Origin: Gaoshiqia hydrogeniformans
GTDB taxonomy: Bacteria; Bacteroidota; Bacteroidia; Bacteroidales; Prolixibacteraceae
Assembly: GCF_049347105.1 (NCBI RefSeq)
Contig: NZ_CP186334.1
Span: forward strand, 3,968,001 to 4,032,000
Direction: 5' to 3'
Length of the DNA stretch: 64,000 nt
Position 1 is the first letter of the stretch. Every line of letters begins with the position of its first letter. Position numbers and translations under genes: made by a program. A model generated the notes under the pieces. That model made no database searches. It was not told the DNA's origin and saw only the letters and a list, made by a program, of their open reading frames with translations. Below are positions 51,398 to 62,600 of the stretch, piece after piece.

Positions 51398-51946
51398 GAA
51401 GGTCCGCTTTTGATCCGGCTGACAAAGATTTGTGCCAACAGCATCTGTCACCGCAAACAGGTTTTCTGGTTGAGTGCTAAAGATGATATCGTTTGCCCTG
51501 ATTAAAATACCCTCCTGCTGACCGGTTTGTAATTTGTGTTTTTATCTTTCGCAGATAAGATTCGATTCTGCCTAATGGCACACCGGTTACAAACCGGCGC
51601 GAGCAGGGGGAGACGCCCCGTCCAGATGTCAGTTTTATTCCTTAAAGGGCGTTATAAAAAGGCCAGCGAAAACACGACCATTTTAGGATCAGCCAATGCC
51701 CTGCGAAGCGGCGCTTGATTTACTGTATGGGACTACGGTTGAATTTTGGGCGTTCTCATTCCATGACTCGGTTGCTCTCCCAAATCAGCCTTGTATCGGG
51801 GTTCTGTTCAACAGTACATCAAGTTTTCTGATGGCTTCCTCCAGATTCAGGGGTTCCTCTGACATCCTTGCAATCGCTAATATTTCCTATCACCCCAACA
51901 CATGCAGGAACTTGCATCATGCCAGCTTATTGTCATGCCCGACATC
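51398..51946. other. Gene-free region between HU gene and mannan-type locus
   Basis: No supported gene. A hairpin CCGGTT-ACA-AACCGG (51583-51597) belongs to the GGTTnnnAACC family. On the minus strand a 26-codon ORF (51865-51785, EEAIRKLDVLLNRTP) might be a relic, but I cannot identify it. Confidence 0.4.
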
Positions 51947-51948
51947 TC

Positions 51949-51981
51949 AAAAAAGAGGCTGAACTCTTTTGAGACAGCCTC
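51949..51981 (-). terminator. Intrinsic terminator of the mannan-type operon
   Basis: Minus strand: GAGGCTG (51981-51975) pairs with CAGCCTC (51961-51955), then six T's. It lies 17 bases after the stop codon of the last gene of the locus. Confidence 0.85.
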
Positions 51982-51997
51982 ATCATTTGTTTGACGG

Positions 51998-54280
51998 TTA
52001 GAAATATCCTTTATCCTCCAACATTGCCAACGCCTCGAACAACATACAGCCGCTCAACTGCGCGGTAAATAGCAATGGGTCGGTAGGTGCACCTCTCCAG
52101 TTACCACTTAGCCAATTTTTCTCATTTCTTCCGACAGTCCACAATGATCCGCCATTGTTGATCAACCATGAGATGTAACGTTGACGGACAGGTTCACTGA
52201 TACCGTCGCATATAATCAACTGAGTAAACCAACGGATAAAAATTCCTTTAAACATTGCATTATCACTATTGGTATTACTGGTTTCAGAACTGATCACATT
52301 ATTGGTACTTTTAGTGTTTAACACCTGATTGGCGGCTGCCATAGCATCGCTGAGGTACCTGGTTTCACCCGTGATTTTGTACAATTCTACTGCGATACCA
52401 ATAAAAGTACCCTGATTGTAGGTGAGAGTACCGGTACCTTCAGCGACCGTAGGGGAGGTTATACCCTCAGTTAATGTATTTGTAGTGAGATAACTGCTCC
52501 AGCGTATGTTATCACTAACGTTCCCACTTGATGGCTTGAACAATCTTGCCCTTTGCCAATCGTAGATTTTATGGGCCCACGCCAAATCTTCTTCGTCACC
52601 AAACTCCTGATACAGCAATGCAGCAACGATGGCAGCAGGAGCGTTGGAACAGGCGTTTCTGGTGTGAATTTGATCAGACTTCCATGCAATTCCCCCTAGA
52701 TTGTCATCCACCCATGCTCTTTTGATACCATAATAACCATTGTTAGGGGCACTGGTTGGCATACCATTTAAAGGGTGAGGGGTATAGGGGATGACATCTG
52801 TGGTTCCGTCCCACACTTCCCTACATACTTGCAAGAACTTTGCATCGCCGGTTGCTTTGTAGGCACGAATTGCAGCAATGCCAATCCACTCCATATCGTC
52901 AATAAAATCGTTTGTCCACTTATGCCCGTTTCCTGCACGAACTCCTTCACACCACATATCCATATAATTTCTGTAAAAATTATCGCCCGTCCGAAGGTAT
53001 GCATCTACCAACACATCCAAACCATGCGCCTGGGGCCAGTAATTGCCGTTAAAGTGATCGATGTTGGTTGCAGCGTTAAGATATTTGAGTCTCGGATTCC
53101 AAAAGTAGTCAATCAACGCTGCATTACTTTTATCGGCTGCCAACGACCAATCGACCGCATCCGGTCCATAAGCATAGGTTTGATTTTTCTGTAACAAACT
53201 GTGCGTATAGGGAGCATCGGATTTCAGCATAAACACTATACCCCAGGAATTATTCCAGTTTGCAGGACCTGTCCATAAATCACCATCGATCGAAGATTCC
53301 ACTTCCCGCATGAAATAATAGGGTGCGAGGCCGTTCGGTGCACCATCGCTGGGCATTTCTGCCTGCCATTCGGTTTCGCCTGTGGCGCTTTCCATTTGGA
53401 ATTTGTATCTTCTGTCGGTATTATTGGTACCTGATAGCCCGGAGAAGGTGTTATCTATCCCCCAAACGCCAAAACCAATGTAGGGCAATTCTACCGAGAT
53501 TTGCGAGGCGTTGAGGTAGAAGCTTACCTTCGTGATTTCAGTGTAGGTGCAAACCCCGGTATTGAAATTGAGATAAACTCTGTAAATACCGGATTGACCC
53601 ATCGTGGATTTCTGGTCACCTTCTCTAAGCTGCCCATCCTCCGTGTAAAATGTACGCGATGCGTCCGATGTTTTGTTGACAAAGAAATACGTTTGTCCTG
53701 CTGTTAATTGGGTATAAATCTCATATTCGCCGTTAACAATAGATTTCAGGACCATCGCTTTGGCAATGTCGTCTCCTGCTTCGGTTCCTGCACCGGTAAG
53801 ATAAACGCCTGCAGAAAGACTTCCATATACGTCAAAGACCGATCGCGTAACACTTATCGTACGACTTTTTTCGACTTTAATGATTTCGTTTCCTCTTTGC
53901 GCGAATACCGTCCATTTAAAACTTCCTGTTCCCTCAACAGCAATTCCCATCAATCCGGCTATTTCATCCATTTTTGCACGGGATATGCTCACATATGTTT
54001 TTTTGCCGTTATCGTCGGAAATGACCGTTTGAACAGGGTTGGAAAAATCCTCATCAGTTTTGTCAAAAACAACCGAGTATGTCACATCGCTTCCGATTGC
54101 GGCTTCCCAGGAAAAAAGCAGTGAAGCCTTGGGCATAGTTTCTATTTTTAAGGAACTAAAGTCTGTGGGAGTCAGAAGGAGAATTTCCGTTGAAACGGGT
54201 GCATCCTTTAACATATCCTCTTTGCATGAATTGAATACAAAGAATATGAATAATACTACTAAAAAATTTAAAAAATTCAT
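51998..54280 (-). CDS. Chimeric lipoprotein: SusE/F-like binding region fused to GH76 alpha-1,6-mannanase
   Basis: 760 residues. Lipoprotein signal with Cys19 (FNSCKED). Residues ~25-390 match the neighbouring SusE/F-like proteins over their whole length (Ig-like block LLFSWEAA...YSVVFDKTDEDFSNP; VYLTGAGTEAGDDIAKAM; end at KSDAPYTHS). Residues ~395-760 are a full GH76 domain (YFWNPRLKYLNAATN, catalytic Asp pair in NDFIDDMEWIGIAAIRAYKATG, GTFIGIAVELYKITG). It would bind and cut alpha-1,6-mannan on the cell surface. Last gene of the operon. Confidence 0.88.
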   Translation of the reverse strand: MNFLNFLVVLFIFFVFNSCKEDMLKDAPVSTEILLLTPTDFSSLKIETMPKASLLFSWEAAIGSDVTYSVVFDKTDEDFSNPVQTVISDDNGKKTYVSISRAKMDEIAGLMGIAVEGTGSFKWTVFAQRGNEIIKVEKSRTISVTRSVFDVYGSLSAGVYLTGAGTEAGDDIAKAMVLKSIVNGEYEIYTQLTAGQTYFFVNKTSDASRTFYTEDGQLREGDQKSTMGQSGIYRVYLNFNTGVCTYTEITKVSFYLNASQISVELPYIGFGVWGIDNTFSGLSGTNNTDRRYKFQMESATGETEWQAEMPSDGAPNGLAPYYFMREVESSIDGDLWTGPANWNNSWGIVFMLKSDAPYTHSLLQKNQTYAYGPDAVDWSLAADKSNAALIDYFWNPRLKYLNAATNIDHFNGNYWPQAHGLDVLVDAYLRTGDNFYRNYMDMWCEGVRAGNGHKWTNDFIDDMEWIGIAAIRAYKATGDAKFLQVCREVWDGTTDVIPYTPHPLNGMPTSAPNNGYYGIKRAWVDDNLGGIAWKSDQIHTRNACSNAPAAIVAALLYQEFGDEEDLAWAHKIYDWQRARLFKPSSGNVSDNIRWSSYLTTNTLTEGITSPTVAEGTGTLTYNQGTFIGIAVELYKITGETRYLSDAMAAANQVLNTKSTNNVISSETSNTNSDNAMFKGIFIRWFTQLIICDGISEPVRQRYISWLINNGGSLWTVGRNEKNWLSGNWRGAPTDPLLFTAQLSGCMLFEALAMLEDKGYF

Positions 54281-54303
54281 GTGCCTTTTTTTAATGATTT
54301 GAA

Positions 54304-55494
54304 TTATTCGAAATATCCTTTTTCTTGCAACATGGCAAGCGCTTCAAACAGCATACAGCCGCTCAACTGTTCGTTAAGCCCTGTGTGTAATTGAGGTTTC
54401 TCTTTCCAGTACGGGCCTATCAGAAAATCTGGACTGAGTCCTTCTCTCCACAACGTTTCTCCATTGTGTTTCAGGAATCTGATGTAACGACTGCGGTCTC
54501 TTTCGTTGAGATCATTCTGCATGATTAATTTTACGAAGTAACGAACAAAAATTCCTTTAAACAAAGCGCCATCACCGCTACCTTCGTTTCTAAGCAACTG
54601 ATCAGTGGTATTACTTAGGCTGTTCATAGTAAAATCGGCAGCCTTGCAGGCGTCGCTGAGATAGGACCGTTCTCCGGTGATTTTGTACAATTCGAGCGCA
54701 GCGCCCAAAAATGTTCCCTGATTGTAAGTGAAGTTTGACGACCATGTCACTGACATGTCACTGGCATCTAAAGCGTCGCCGACTGCACCTGTAATGGGGT
54801 TGAAAAGGTAATCCTTTTGCCACTCGTAGATTTTGAGTGCCCATTCCCGATATTCTTCAGTGTTAAACTCATTATACAACCATGCGGTAAAGATGGCAGC
54901 CGGAGCATTGGAACAGGCATTTTTAGAGAGTCGCCATTCATTGGCGGCATTCCAAAAGAACCCCCCGTAGCCGTTTTTCGCACCTTCTGTCCAGGCGTTT
55001 CTAATACCGGCTCTGCCGGCGAGATCAGAAGGGGGCCAACGATCGTCGCCTTCCCATACCTGCCAGCAGAGGTCTAAGAAAGCATCTTTGCCTGTTGCCT
55101 TATAGGCGCGAAACGCCGCCAAAGCAATCCATTGCATATCGTCAATATAAGGATTAGTCCACCTTCCTCCGTTTGCTCTGCGAACTCCATCCAACCAATT
55201 GTTGAAATAGTACAAATAAGTGTTGTCGCCCGTCCTGAGATAGGCGTCCGTCAATACATCCAAGGCGTGTGCCTGAGGCCAATAATTATTTTCCCAGTTA
55301 TCGGTATTGGTGGCGCTGTTAAAATACTGACGGTTATCATTCCAAAAGTATTCGCACAACGTTTTGGTAGAAATATCGACTGCCAGTGAAAAATCTACAG
55401 GCGGCAGAGTTTCGACAACAATTGCATCATCTTTTTCTTCGCATGATGAAAGTATCATTATGGCTGATATGAGCAAAAAACAATATTTTTTCAT
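54304..55494 (-). CDS. GH76 alpha-1,6-mannanase lipoprotein
   Basis: 396 residues. Lipoprotein signal with Cys18 (LSSCEEKDD). Six-hairpin GH76 domain: YFWNDNRQYFNSATNTDNWENNYWPQAHALDV, the catalytic Asp pair in NPYIDDMQWIALAAFRAYKATG, NACSNAPAAIFTAWLYNEF, and LSGCMLFEALAMLQEKGY at the end. Endo-acting on alpha-1,6-mannan backbones (fungal or bacterial). Closely related to the GH76 half of the next gene, so a duplication plus fusion is likely. Starts 29 bases after the preceding lipoprotein gene. Confidence 0.94.
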   Translation of the reverse strand: MKKYCFLLISAIMILSSCEEKDDAIVVETLPPVDFSLAVDISTKTLCEYFWNDNRQYFNSATNTDNWENNYWPQAHALDVLTDAYLRTGDNTYLYYFNNWLDGVRRANGGRWTNPYIDDMQWIALAAFRAYKATGKDAFLDLCWQVWEGDDRWPPSDLAGRAGIRNAWTEGAKNGYGGFFWNAANEWRLSKNACSNAPAAIFTAWLYNEFNTEEYREWALKIYEWQKDYLFNPITGAVGDALDASDMSVTWSSNFTYNQGTFLGAALELYKITGERSYLSDACKAADFTMNSLSNTTDQLLRNEGSGDGALFKGIFVRYFVKLIMQNDLNERDRSRYIRFLKHNGETLWREGLSPDFLIGPYWKEKPQLHTGLNEQLSGCMLFEALAMLQEKGYFE

Positions 55495-55523
55495 ATTGAT
55501 GATTTTTAATAAACATACATAAA

Positions 55524-56810
55524 TTATGGGGCGGTGCTGCTAAACGTGTGCCTATGCGGTTCTCCTTCAGTGAAGCTGAGCATAAACGTAACGGTATGCC
55601 TTCTGGTACTCCAGTTACCATTTGTGGTATTAAGAGTTGTTGGATGTTTCCAAACCCATTGATCAGTAGTCGCACTTTCACCCGGAGCAATGGGCCATTG
55701 AGCCCATTGATCTATGTTAGGGTACTGCCACATGTGATAATAATTTACAGGCGGATTACTGCCGGGTTTTGCGTTATGTCTGTATACGCATCTCCATTCG
55801 GTTTTTCTACCTGAAGGAGTGAGCATACGAAATTTGTAACGGTCATCGGTACTGCTGTTTGCTCCTGACCCAAATCGATAATTTGTCAACCCCCAGACTC
55901 CAAGATCCTGATAGCCCAATTCACATTCATAATTTGGACCTGAAATATAGATGAATACACGCACAGCCGGGGAGTAAGAATAACTTCTATTGTTAAAATC
56001 AACGGTTAACTTGAAAACTCCGGTCGTATCGCACGCTGCCGCCACAGCTTCATTAATCAGTCCGTCGTCGAGATAAAAAGTACGCGATTCTCCGTTGACA
56101 GCTTCTTTGAACTGAAGCGGCTCCCCTTTAGTAAATGAGGCAATACCTTCAAAAACGCCATCAGCCACTTTTGTCATCTTAAGGGCGTCACCAACCATTT
56201 CCGGTACGTATTCTTCTACTATAGCATCTTCATCTTCTTCATTTCTTTTTTCTATTCTCAAAGACTCTACAGAATTCATAAAAGAATAGGCTGCTTCGAT
56301 ATCAGCTGCTGCTCCTGACATATAAAGTTCAAATGGCAAGTCGATATAATCATATTCTGCCATACGGGTAACAATAAGTCTGTGTTCCTTAGCGGCTTTC
56401 ATAATTTCCGTTCCTTTTTTGGAAAGAACCGTCCATTTGAGCAGACAGTCAGCTCCCTTCACCGCTCCTGCCATTTTCGCTATATTGTCCAACCGAGTAT
56501 GTGACACGAGTGCAAAGTTTCTCGTTCCATTACTTTCGGAAAGAACTTTGTATAACGGATTAGAGAAATCGCCGTCTGCTCTGTCGATGACAAGATAGTA
56601 CACCACTGTCCCGCTTTTTTCGGGATCACACGCTTCCCATGTGAAAAATACCGAAGGCACAGGCTTTAAAACTATTGCTTTCTGATCTGTCGGTTCAAAA
56701 AGATCGTTTACCTCTGTCAGACTAAACAACAATTTATCATCGCTGCAAGAGGTCGCAAATGCAATAGCCAATGCCGCCAAAATCATCGATTTTTTTAATA
56801 AAAATTTCAT
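55524..56810 (-). CDS. SusE/F-like surface glycan-binding lipoprotein 2
   Basis: 428 residues. Lipoprotein signal with Cys22 (ATSCSDDK). An Ig-like SusE domain lies at about 40-150 (PSVFFTWEACDPEKSGTVVYYLVIDRADGDFSNPLY), followed by beta-rich binding modules (ELYMSGAAADIEAAYSF; VFIYISGPNYECELGYQDLGVWGL; DDRYKFRMLTPSGRKTEW). It contains an acidic insert near residue 205 (EKRNEEDEDAIVEE) that its paralogues lack. It would hold mannan at the surface. Part of the sus operon. Confidence 0.85.
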   Translation of the reverse strand: MKFLLKKSMILAALAIAFATSCSDDKLLFSLTEVNDLFEPTDQKAIVLKPVPSVFFTWEACDPEKSGTVVYYLVIDRADGDFSNPLYKVLSESNGTRNFALVSHTRLDNIAKMAGAVKGADCLLKWTVLSKKGTEIMKAAKEHRLIVTRMAEYDYIDLPFELYMSGAAADIEAAYSFMNSVESLRIEKRNEEDEDAIVEEYVPEMVGDALKMTKVADGVFEGIASFTKGEPLQFKEAVNGESRTFYLDDGLINEAVAAACDTTGVFKLTVDFNNRSYSYSPAVRVFIYISGPNYECELGYQDLGVWGLTNYRFGSGANSSTDDRYKFRMLTPSGRKTEWRCVYRHNAKPGSNPPVNYYHMWQYPNIDQWAQWPIAPGESATTDQWVWKHPTTLNTTNGNWSTRRHTVTFMLSFTEGEPHRHTFSSTAP

Positions 56811-56835
56811 AAGGCTTGTTTTAAATTAATGATTA

Positions 56836-58038
56836 TCACATTTCTGTCCTGACAAATGTATGGGTATAAGGAGCATCGGGTTTTAAAATGAATTTAGCAT
56901 TATATTTGGCTCCATTCCAAGTGGCTCCTTCGCGCTTCCATATTTCGTTGTTTGTCCATTGTTGCAAAGGGTGGGGGGTGAGCCTTTCCTCCATATAATA
57001 CCACGCGATTGTAGGAGTTGGACCCGGCTTGGAGTCGTTAGGCAACAGTGTCCTCCATTCGGTAATTGCGTGGTCAGGTCCTCCGGTTGGATGTCCAATG
57101 GCATAGACCATACGGAATTTGTATCGGTCGTCGGTATTACCATAGTCGCCTGCTCCATAGTCGAACTCATGGTCAACTAATTCCCAAACGCCAAAACCAG
57201 CGTAAGTCATATCGACGTATGACTGCGCAGCGTTGGGAAAAAGACATACTCTTGCTACTTCGCTAAATTTGACAACTGCTGAATTAAAATCAAGGTTGAT
57301 TCTGTAAACTCCGGTTGTTGCAACAGTACATGATCCGCTCTGATCTTCTACAAGAGTTTCTTGTCCTACCAAACCATAGACAGTTGGGCTTCCAACTGTT
57401 GCATCCACAAACCTGAAGGTTTGCCCTGCCATCAGAAGGGTGAACAATTCACATTCACCGTCGGCAATTTGTTTCATGATAAGAGCGTCAGCAAGGTTAT
57501 CGCCTGCCTCCGTCGCAGCTCCGGTAAGATAAACCGCATCGGGAGGCGTGATACCTGCCAATCGTTTTACGATAAGCGTATATTCAAGATCGGCTTTTAC
57601 CGGATTGATTCCTTTTGATGCAAATACCGTCCACTTAAGTATACCCCACTCGTTTGATTCAATATCTGCGGACGCAGCAAGACGATTCAAATCCTTGTGC
57701 CCAATGTCGAAAAAGTTGTTTTTTCCATTATTGTTCGAAGGGAAGACGGCAATCGGATTTGAAAAGTCGCCATTAGCTTTGTCAAATTTAAGTTCATATA
57801 GCACCATGCCGTTGTCGTTAGCCATGGCGGGCTCCCACTCGAAACGTACTTGGGGTGTCTGTGATGAAGCCGATAACTGAATGCTCTTCCCGTTTTCGGG
57901 TTGATACAAATGCTCTATTTGCGATACACTCAGGTCGAACACATCTGTCACTTCCTGATCCATGCTACAGCCTGAAAATGAGAATATCAAGGCTGCCATA
58001 ATGGTTATTCGAAAAATTCCTGGATTCATATTTATCAT
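56836..58038 (-). CDS. SusE/F-like surface glycan-binding lipoprotein 1
   Basis: About 400 residues. Lipoprotein signal ending FSFSGC. Same architecture as its two paralogues: an Ig-like part (PQVRFEWEPAMANDNGMVLYELKFDKANGDFSNPIAVF), then AVYLTGAATEAGDNLADALI and DDRYKFRMVYAIGHPTGG modules, ending KPDAPYTHTFVRTEM. The frame also opens at 58059, where ATG overlaps the susD stop as TAATG; I prefer the ATG at 58038, preceded by eight A's, or 58029. Presumed mannan-binding. Confidence 0.84.
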   Translation of the reverse strand: MINMNPGIFRITIMAALIFSFSGCSMDQEVTDVFDLSVSQIEHLYQPENGKSIQLSASSQTPQVRFEWEPAMANDNGMVLYELKFDKANGDFSNPIAVFPSNNNGKNNFFDIGHKDLNRLAASADIESNEWGILKWTVFASKGINPVKADLEYTLIVKRLAGITPPDAVYLTGAATEAGDNLADALIMKQIADGECELFTLLMAGQTFRFVDATVGSPTVYGLVGQETLVEDQSGSCTVATTGVYRINLDFNSAVVKFSEVARVCLFPNAAQSYVDMTYAGFGVWELVDHEFDYGAGDYGNTDDRYKFRMVYAIGHPTGGPDHAITEWRTLLPNDSKPGPTPTIAWYYMEERLTPHPLQQWTNNEIWKREGATWNGAKYNAKFILKPDAPYTHTFVRTEM

Positions 58039-58058
58039 TTTTTTTACAATTGAATACA

Positions 58059-59666
58059 TTAATAACCAGAATTTTGTCCAAGATTTGGATTAATATCCTT
58101 TTCCGCCTGAGGTACGGGCCACAGGTAGTCGCGAGCTGCATTGAATCTCCGCGCATCTAATGTAATTGTTGACCAGGACGCTCCACGCGGGGTAGTATTA
58201 AGAACTATTTCGGCTGTCTTCCACCGCCTGATGTCGTGAATCCTTGTTCCTTCCATTACCAGTTCGCAGCGACGTTCGCGTCGGATAACCTGCCGCATAT
58301 TCCACGAAATATTATAATCCAATGCATAATCATCAGTGAATCCAGCTCGTTCGCGGATGGGGCGGATGGTCATGTCCCATACTACATTGTTCATCTCATT
58401 CAGTTCATTCTTTGCTTCGGCATACATCAGCAATACGTCGGCATAACGCATCAGTATCAGGTTAAGACCCGATGCAATATCACTCAATGGCGCTGTAGGA
58501 TCGTACCATTTTCTGAGGAAATAACCGGTAGAGGTGGAGTTGCTGCTTGGCGTATATGCATTGTTGCCCGCTCCTGCCCCCGTTACATTTATTGTGGAAA
58601 TGGTATTGTTGGGGTTTTTCCAATTATAGCCGTGGTGAACAATGGTTTGCGCAAAACGCGGGTCCCGGTTTTGATACATGGTAGTGTTGGTGGGGTTGGT
58701 AGGATATCCGGATCCGGATTCATTGATTGCTCTTCCATTCTGCATGATATAATCGTCCACCAAATCCTGCGTGGGAGCAAAAGAATTGACACGACCGCCT
58801 ACCGTAAGCGGTATTGCGTCGCGATAAGTGTCCCATGTTCTGATTGCGGGAACATAACTGATGTCGAGTATCACTTCGTTATTGTATTCGTTTTGTGGCA
58901 GGAAAAGTCCTTCGTAACTACTGATATTCACATTATTACTTTTGAAAAGCGAATACTGTCCATAATCTCCAGCAATGATTTTTTCGCAGACATTCGCCAC
59001 GTTCCGCCAATCGTTTTCGTAGAGATACGTACGCGCCAGCAAAGTTGCAGCTGCTCCACGAGTAATACGTCCGTTATCGGAAGCGGCATATTGCTGCTTG
59101 GTGGGAAGTTTGGTCATCATCTCATTCAATTCCTCCCGGACCCAGGAAACCACCTCATCTTTAGGTGTACGCGAAATGGTCTTTGTTTCTTCCAACGTCG
59201 GGTCGTAATCGAACCAAGGTACTGCACCATACCAGTTGGCAAGGCGGAAATACAAGAATGCCCGGATAAAACGGGCTTCTGCCTTCATGCGTTCTCTAAC
59301 TGTTTCGTCCATCGTCACAAGATCCACATTTTTGAGAAAGATATGGCAGTATTTGATACCCGCATAACAATCCCTCCATTCGCTCGCGAATCGACCATTC
59401 GCCGCGTCGGCTTGTCCTGAAGAAATTTGTTTTTCGTTGGAAAAGTTTCTCTGATAGAGGTTATCCGACAAACATTCCGTATTAAAGTAATAACTGGCAG
59501 TATACATCTGACTGTAAGCTTGATTCAACACGGCTTCCGCTTTTTCAGCCGACGTCCAGTAACTAACATCGGTAATCCTGTCAGTGGGGGTAAGGTCCAA
59601 TGGATTACATGAAAAAAATGCCGCCACTATTGCTATGATATAAAATTTTACAATTTCTTTTTTCAT
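58059..59666 (-). CDS. SusD/RagB-like outer-membrane glycan-binding lipoprotein (mannan-type locus)
   Basis: 535 residues. Lipoprotein signal with Cys20 (AAFFSCNPLDLTPTD). SusD helices: RMKAEARFIRAFLYFRLANWYGAVPWFD (about 124-151), GRITRGAAATLLARTYLYENDW (about 194-215), LILMRYADVLLMYAEAKNELN (about 400-420), and the RagB ending YLWPVPQAEKDINPNLGQNSGY. It pairs with the SusC encoded 12 bases upstream to import mannan oligosaccharides. Confidence 0.95.
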   Translation of the reverse strand: MKKEIVKFYIIAIVAAFFSCNPLDLTPTDRITDVSYWTSAEKAEAVLNQAYSQMYTASYYFNTECLSDNLYQRNFSNEKQISSGQADAANGRFASEWRDCYAGIKYCHIFLKNVDLVTMDETVRERMKAEARFIRAFLYFRLANWYGAVPWFDYDPTLEETKTISRTPKDEVVSWVREELNEMMTKLPTKQQYAASDNGRITRGAAATLLARTYLYENDWRNVANVCEKIIAGDYGQYSLFKSNNVNISSYEGLFLPQNEYNNEVILDISYVPAIRTWDTYRDAIPLTVGGRVNSFAPTQDLVDDYIMQNGRAINESGSGYPTNPTNTTMYQNRDPRFAQTIVHHGYNWKNPNNTISTINVTGAGAGNNAYTPSSNSTSTGYFLRKWYDPTAPLSDIASGLNLILMRYADVLLMYAEAKNELNEMNNVVWDMTIRPIRERAGFTDDYALDYNISWNMRQVIRRERRCELVMEGTRIHDIRRWKTAEIVLNTTPRGASWSTITLDARRFNAARDYLWPVPQAEKDINPNLGQNSGY

Positions 59667-59678
59667 CTGGTACTTGTT

Positions 59679-62600
59679 TTAAAAATCCAATTCTAATCCT
59701 ATTCCGTAATATTTCAAAGGCGGGAAGTTACGGCCGCTACTTGCATTTACACCGCTCCCATCTCTACCGCCCATATCGTTGCCGTATTCGGTCGATTCTG
59801 GATCGACGAATGAATTTTCGCACAAAGTGAACACGTTCTGAGCGTTGAGGCTTACACGCGTCCTTGTAATGCCATATCGTGAGGTGAAATTCTGCGGTAA
59901 TGTATAGCCCAACTGTATGTTTTTCAACCGGAGGTAAGCCGCGTTCAACATATATATATCCGAACCTTTCCTTTGCCAGTTGTTGTTGTTCGACGACGAG
60001 CTGGGTCCAGTCAAACGTGGATATCTTGCATTAGGGTTTTCAGGAGTCCAGAAATCTAACTGGTGTTTGTAAATACTTTGGGAATAACCTTCATGAAACG
60101 GCTCCAAAAGTTCGCCCCTGATATACTGGTCTCGTTTACCTACGCCCTGTACGATCATACTGAAATCAAAACCCTTCCATGCAACGTCATACGTAAAACC
60201 AAACGTATATCTCGGGAAGGCGTTGCCATAAACAACTCGGTCAGCGTCTGTGATCATTCCATCCCCATTGCTGTCTATATATTTTACGTCTCCCGGATGC
60301 ACATCAAAGCCAAGAGGTACAACGCTGTTGGCTATCTCTTCGTATGACTGGAAAAATCCGGCAGTTTTGTAGCCGAAATACGAACCCAGCGCATATCCTT
60401 CCTGTACGATGCTATACATCTGGTCGCTGCTGCGGATAGTAGGATCACCGTACTTAGTTACTTTGTTTTTCTGATCGGCCACGTTGAAGTTGAAACGATG
60501 ACTAACATTACCTGTGGCTAAATGATAACCAAAGTTAGCTTCCCATCCGCAGTTTTTCATTTCCCCAATATTTTCATATGCTGCATTGGTTCCGAATGCT
60601 GAAGGAACTATCGGCGGAAGCAAAATGTCCGATGTACGCCGGTCGAAATAGTCTAACGACAGGTTCAATCTGTTTTTGAAGAATGTTGCATCTATACCGA
60701 TATTGAAAGTTGCTGATATTTCCCAGGTCAACTTCTCGTTGCCCAAAGTATAATCAATACCGGGGACGGTTGAATTATTGAACGCATAACGGTTTCCTCT
60801 CATTTGGTAAACCGTGTAAAATGCATAATTATTCACGTTTTGATTTCCTAATACTCCATAAGTACCACGAATTTTTAGATTTCCTATATTTTGTTTATAA
60901 AAATCGAGAAAATCCTCTTCTGAAATTCTCCACCCGGCAGAGAATGAAGGAAAGAAACCCCAACGATTGTCTTTAGGGAATTTCGACGAGGCATCGTAAC
61001 GGAATGTAAATTCTCCGTAATATTTTTCCTGATAATTGTATCCAAAGCGTCCAAACACGGATGTGATACTGGACATATCAGTTCCGTAAGGGGTATTCCA
61101 GTTATCTCCTGGAACCTGTTCCGATAGTTCTGTTGTGGGAAGTCCTAAATCTTCATCGGTATATCTCCACATGACCTGACTGTCTTCGCGGGTAAACGAT
61201 TCGTTTGAAGCTCCCAATAAGGCTGTAATCTGATGCACAGAATTGAAGGTGCGGTCGAAATCAATCATTAATTGCGTACTTAACGTGTACCTCTTATTAT
61301 TGTAATCATCCGTTCTCCGGGTGGCGTTGAGATATCTGGCAAACGTTTTATCGGGCCAGTTATAGAGCGGCACCTGTTGCCAGCGACGAAAACGATGGTG
61401 CTGCGTGAGGTCGAGTCCTGCAACCCCCCTGACTTTCAAACCGTCAATAATCTTAATATCTAATGCCACACTACCCATGAAATTATCCTCGTCTTTCTTT
61501 TCATATCCTCCTTGTTCCATTTGTGCGCGAGGGTTAAGTTCTGTATTAACGTTGTTGATGAAATACAATCCGTCTTCCTTCTGCTTGTAAAAATAGTAGG
61601 GTGGAATCCGAGACGAATCGATGATGATAGAGCCTGTTCCTCCTGCTACTGTACGCTCCGCTCTTCGGGTATAGGCCATCATGTTGGTCAGTTTTACTCT
61701 TCCCCACTCGGCACTAAGATTGCTGCGGAAATTGAAACGCTTCAGCCAGTAATCGCCTAAAAAATTGTTTTCCTGTTTGTAATAACCTCCGGAAATCATA
61801 TAGGTTGTATTGTTGGTTCCGCCCGATACGCTTAAATTATAGGACTGCTGCAAAGCGGTTCTCAAGTTTTCATCCAACCACCATGATTCTTCGCTGCGGT
61901 GATCATACAGATCGCGAATTTCTTCGGGCGTGTACATGGGTTGTGCTCCGCCGTTGATGAGTGCCTGGTTACGAAGCATTGCATTCTCCCATCCATTCAC
62001 TGGATGGAACAGAATTTTGGGCGTCTGATTACCTATCATCTCATTGAAACGTATTATTGGCCTGTCGCTTTTGGTCCCTTTTTTGGTAATTACTAAAATA
62101 ACTCCGTTTGCCGAACGCGAACCGTAAATGGCGGCGCTGGCGTCTTTCAGTACCGAAACAGTTTCGATATCGTTAGGATTCAGGTTATTCAATGTCCCTG
62201 TATCGGAAATCAACCCGTCAATAACAATGAGAGGATCACTACCAGCCATCGAGCTGACACCGCGAACATTGATGTTCATCGTATTGTCGTTCGGGTTCAT
62301 ATTCCTTTGCTGAATAATCAGGTTTGGACTTGCTCCCTGAAGAGCCTGCATGGCATTGCTCACAGGTCTGTTTTTAAAAACTTCAGAACCTACTTGGTCA
62401 ATAGCACCCATAACGCTTTTGCGCTGGCGAGTACCATAACCGATCACCACAACCTGCTCAATATCGACTGTTTCTTCAACTAATACAATATTAATATTAG
62501 ATTCTCCGGCAACCCTTATTGCCTGTCCCTTCATCCCTACAAACGAAAAGACCAGGATAGCGTCAACCGGAAGGTTGGAAAGCAGGTAGTTTCCGTCGAA

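Noticed and set aside
51156..51413. 85-codon frame over repeat array 2
   Set aside because: Same reasoning: the frame shifts through the 22-bp units, and it begins directly at the HU stop without its own start signals.
58236..59420. 394-codon plus-strand open frame
   Set aside because: It is entirely antisense to susD of the mannan-type locus, has no family similarity, and the SusD reading is certain.
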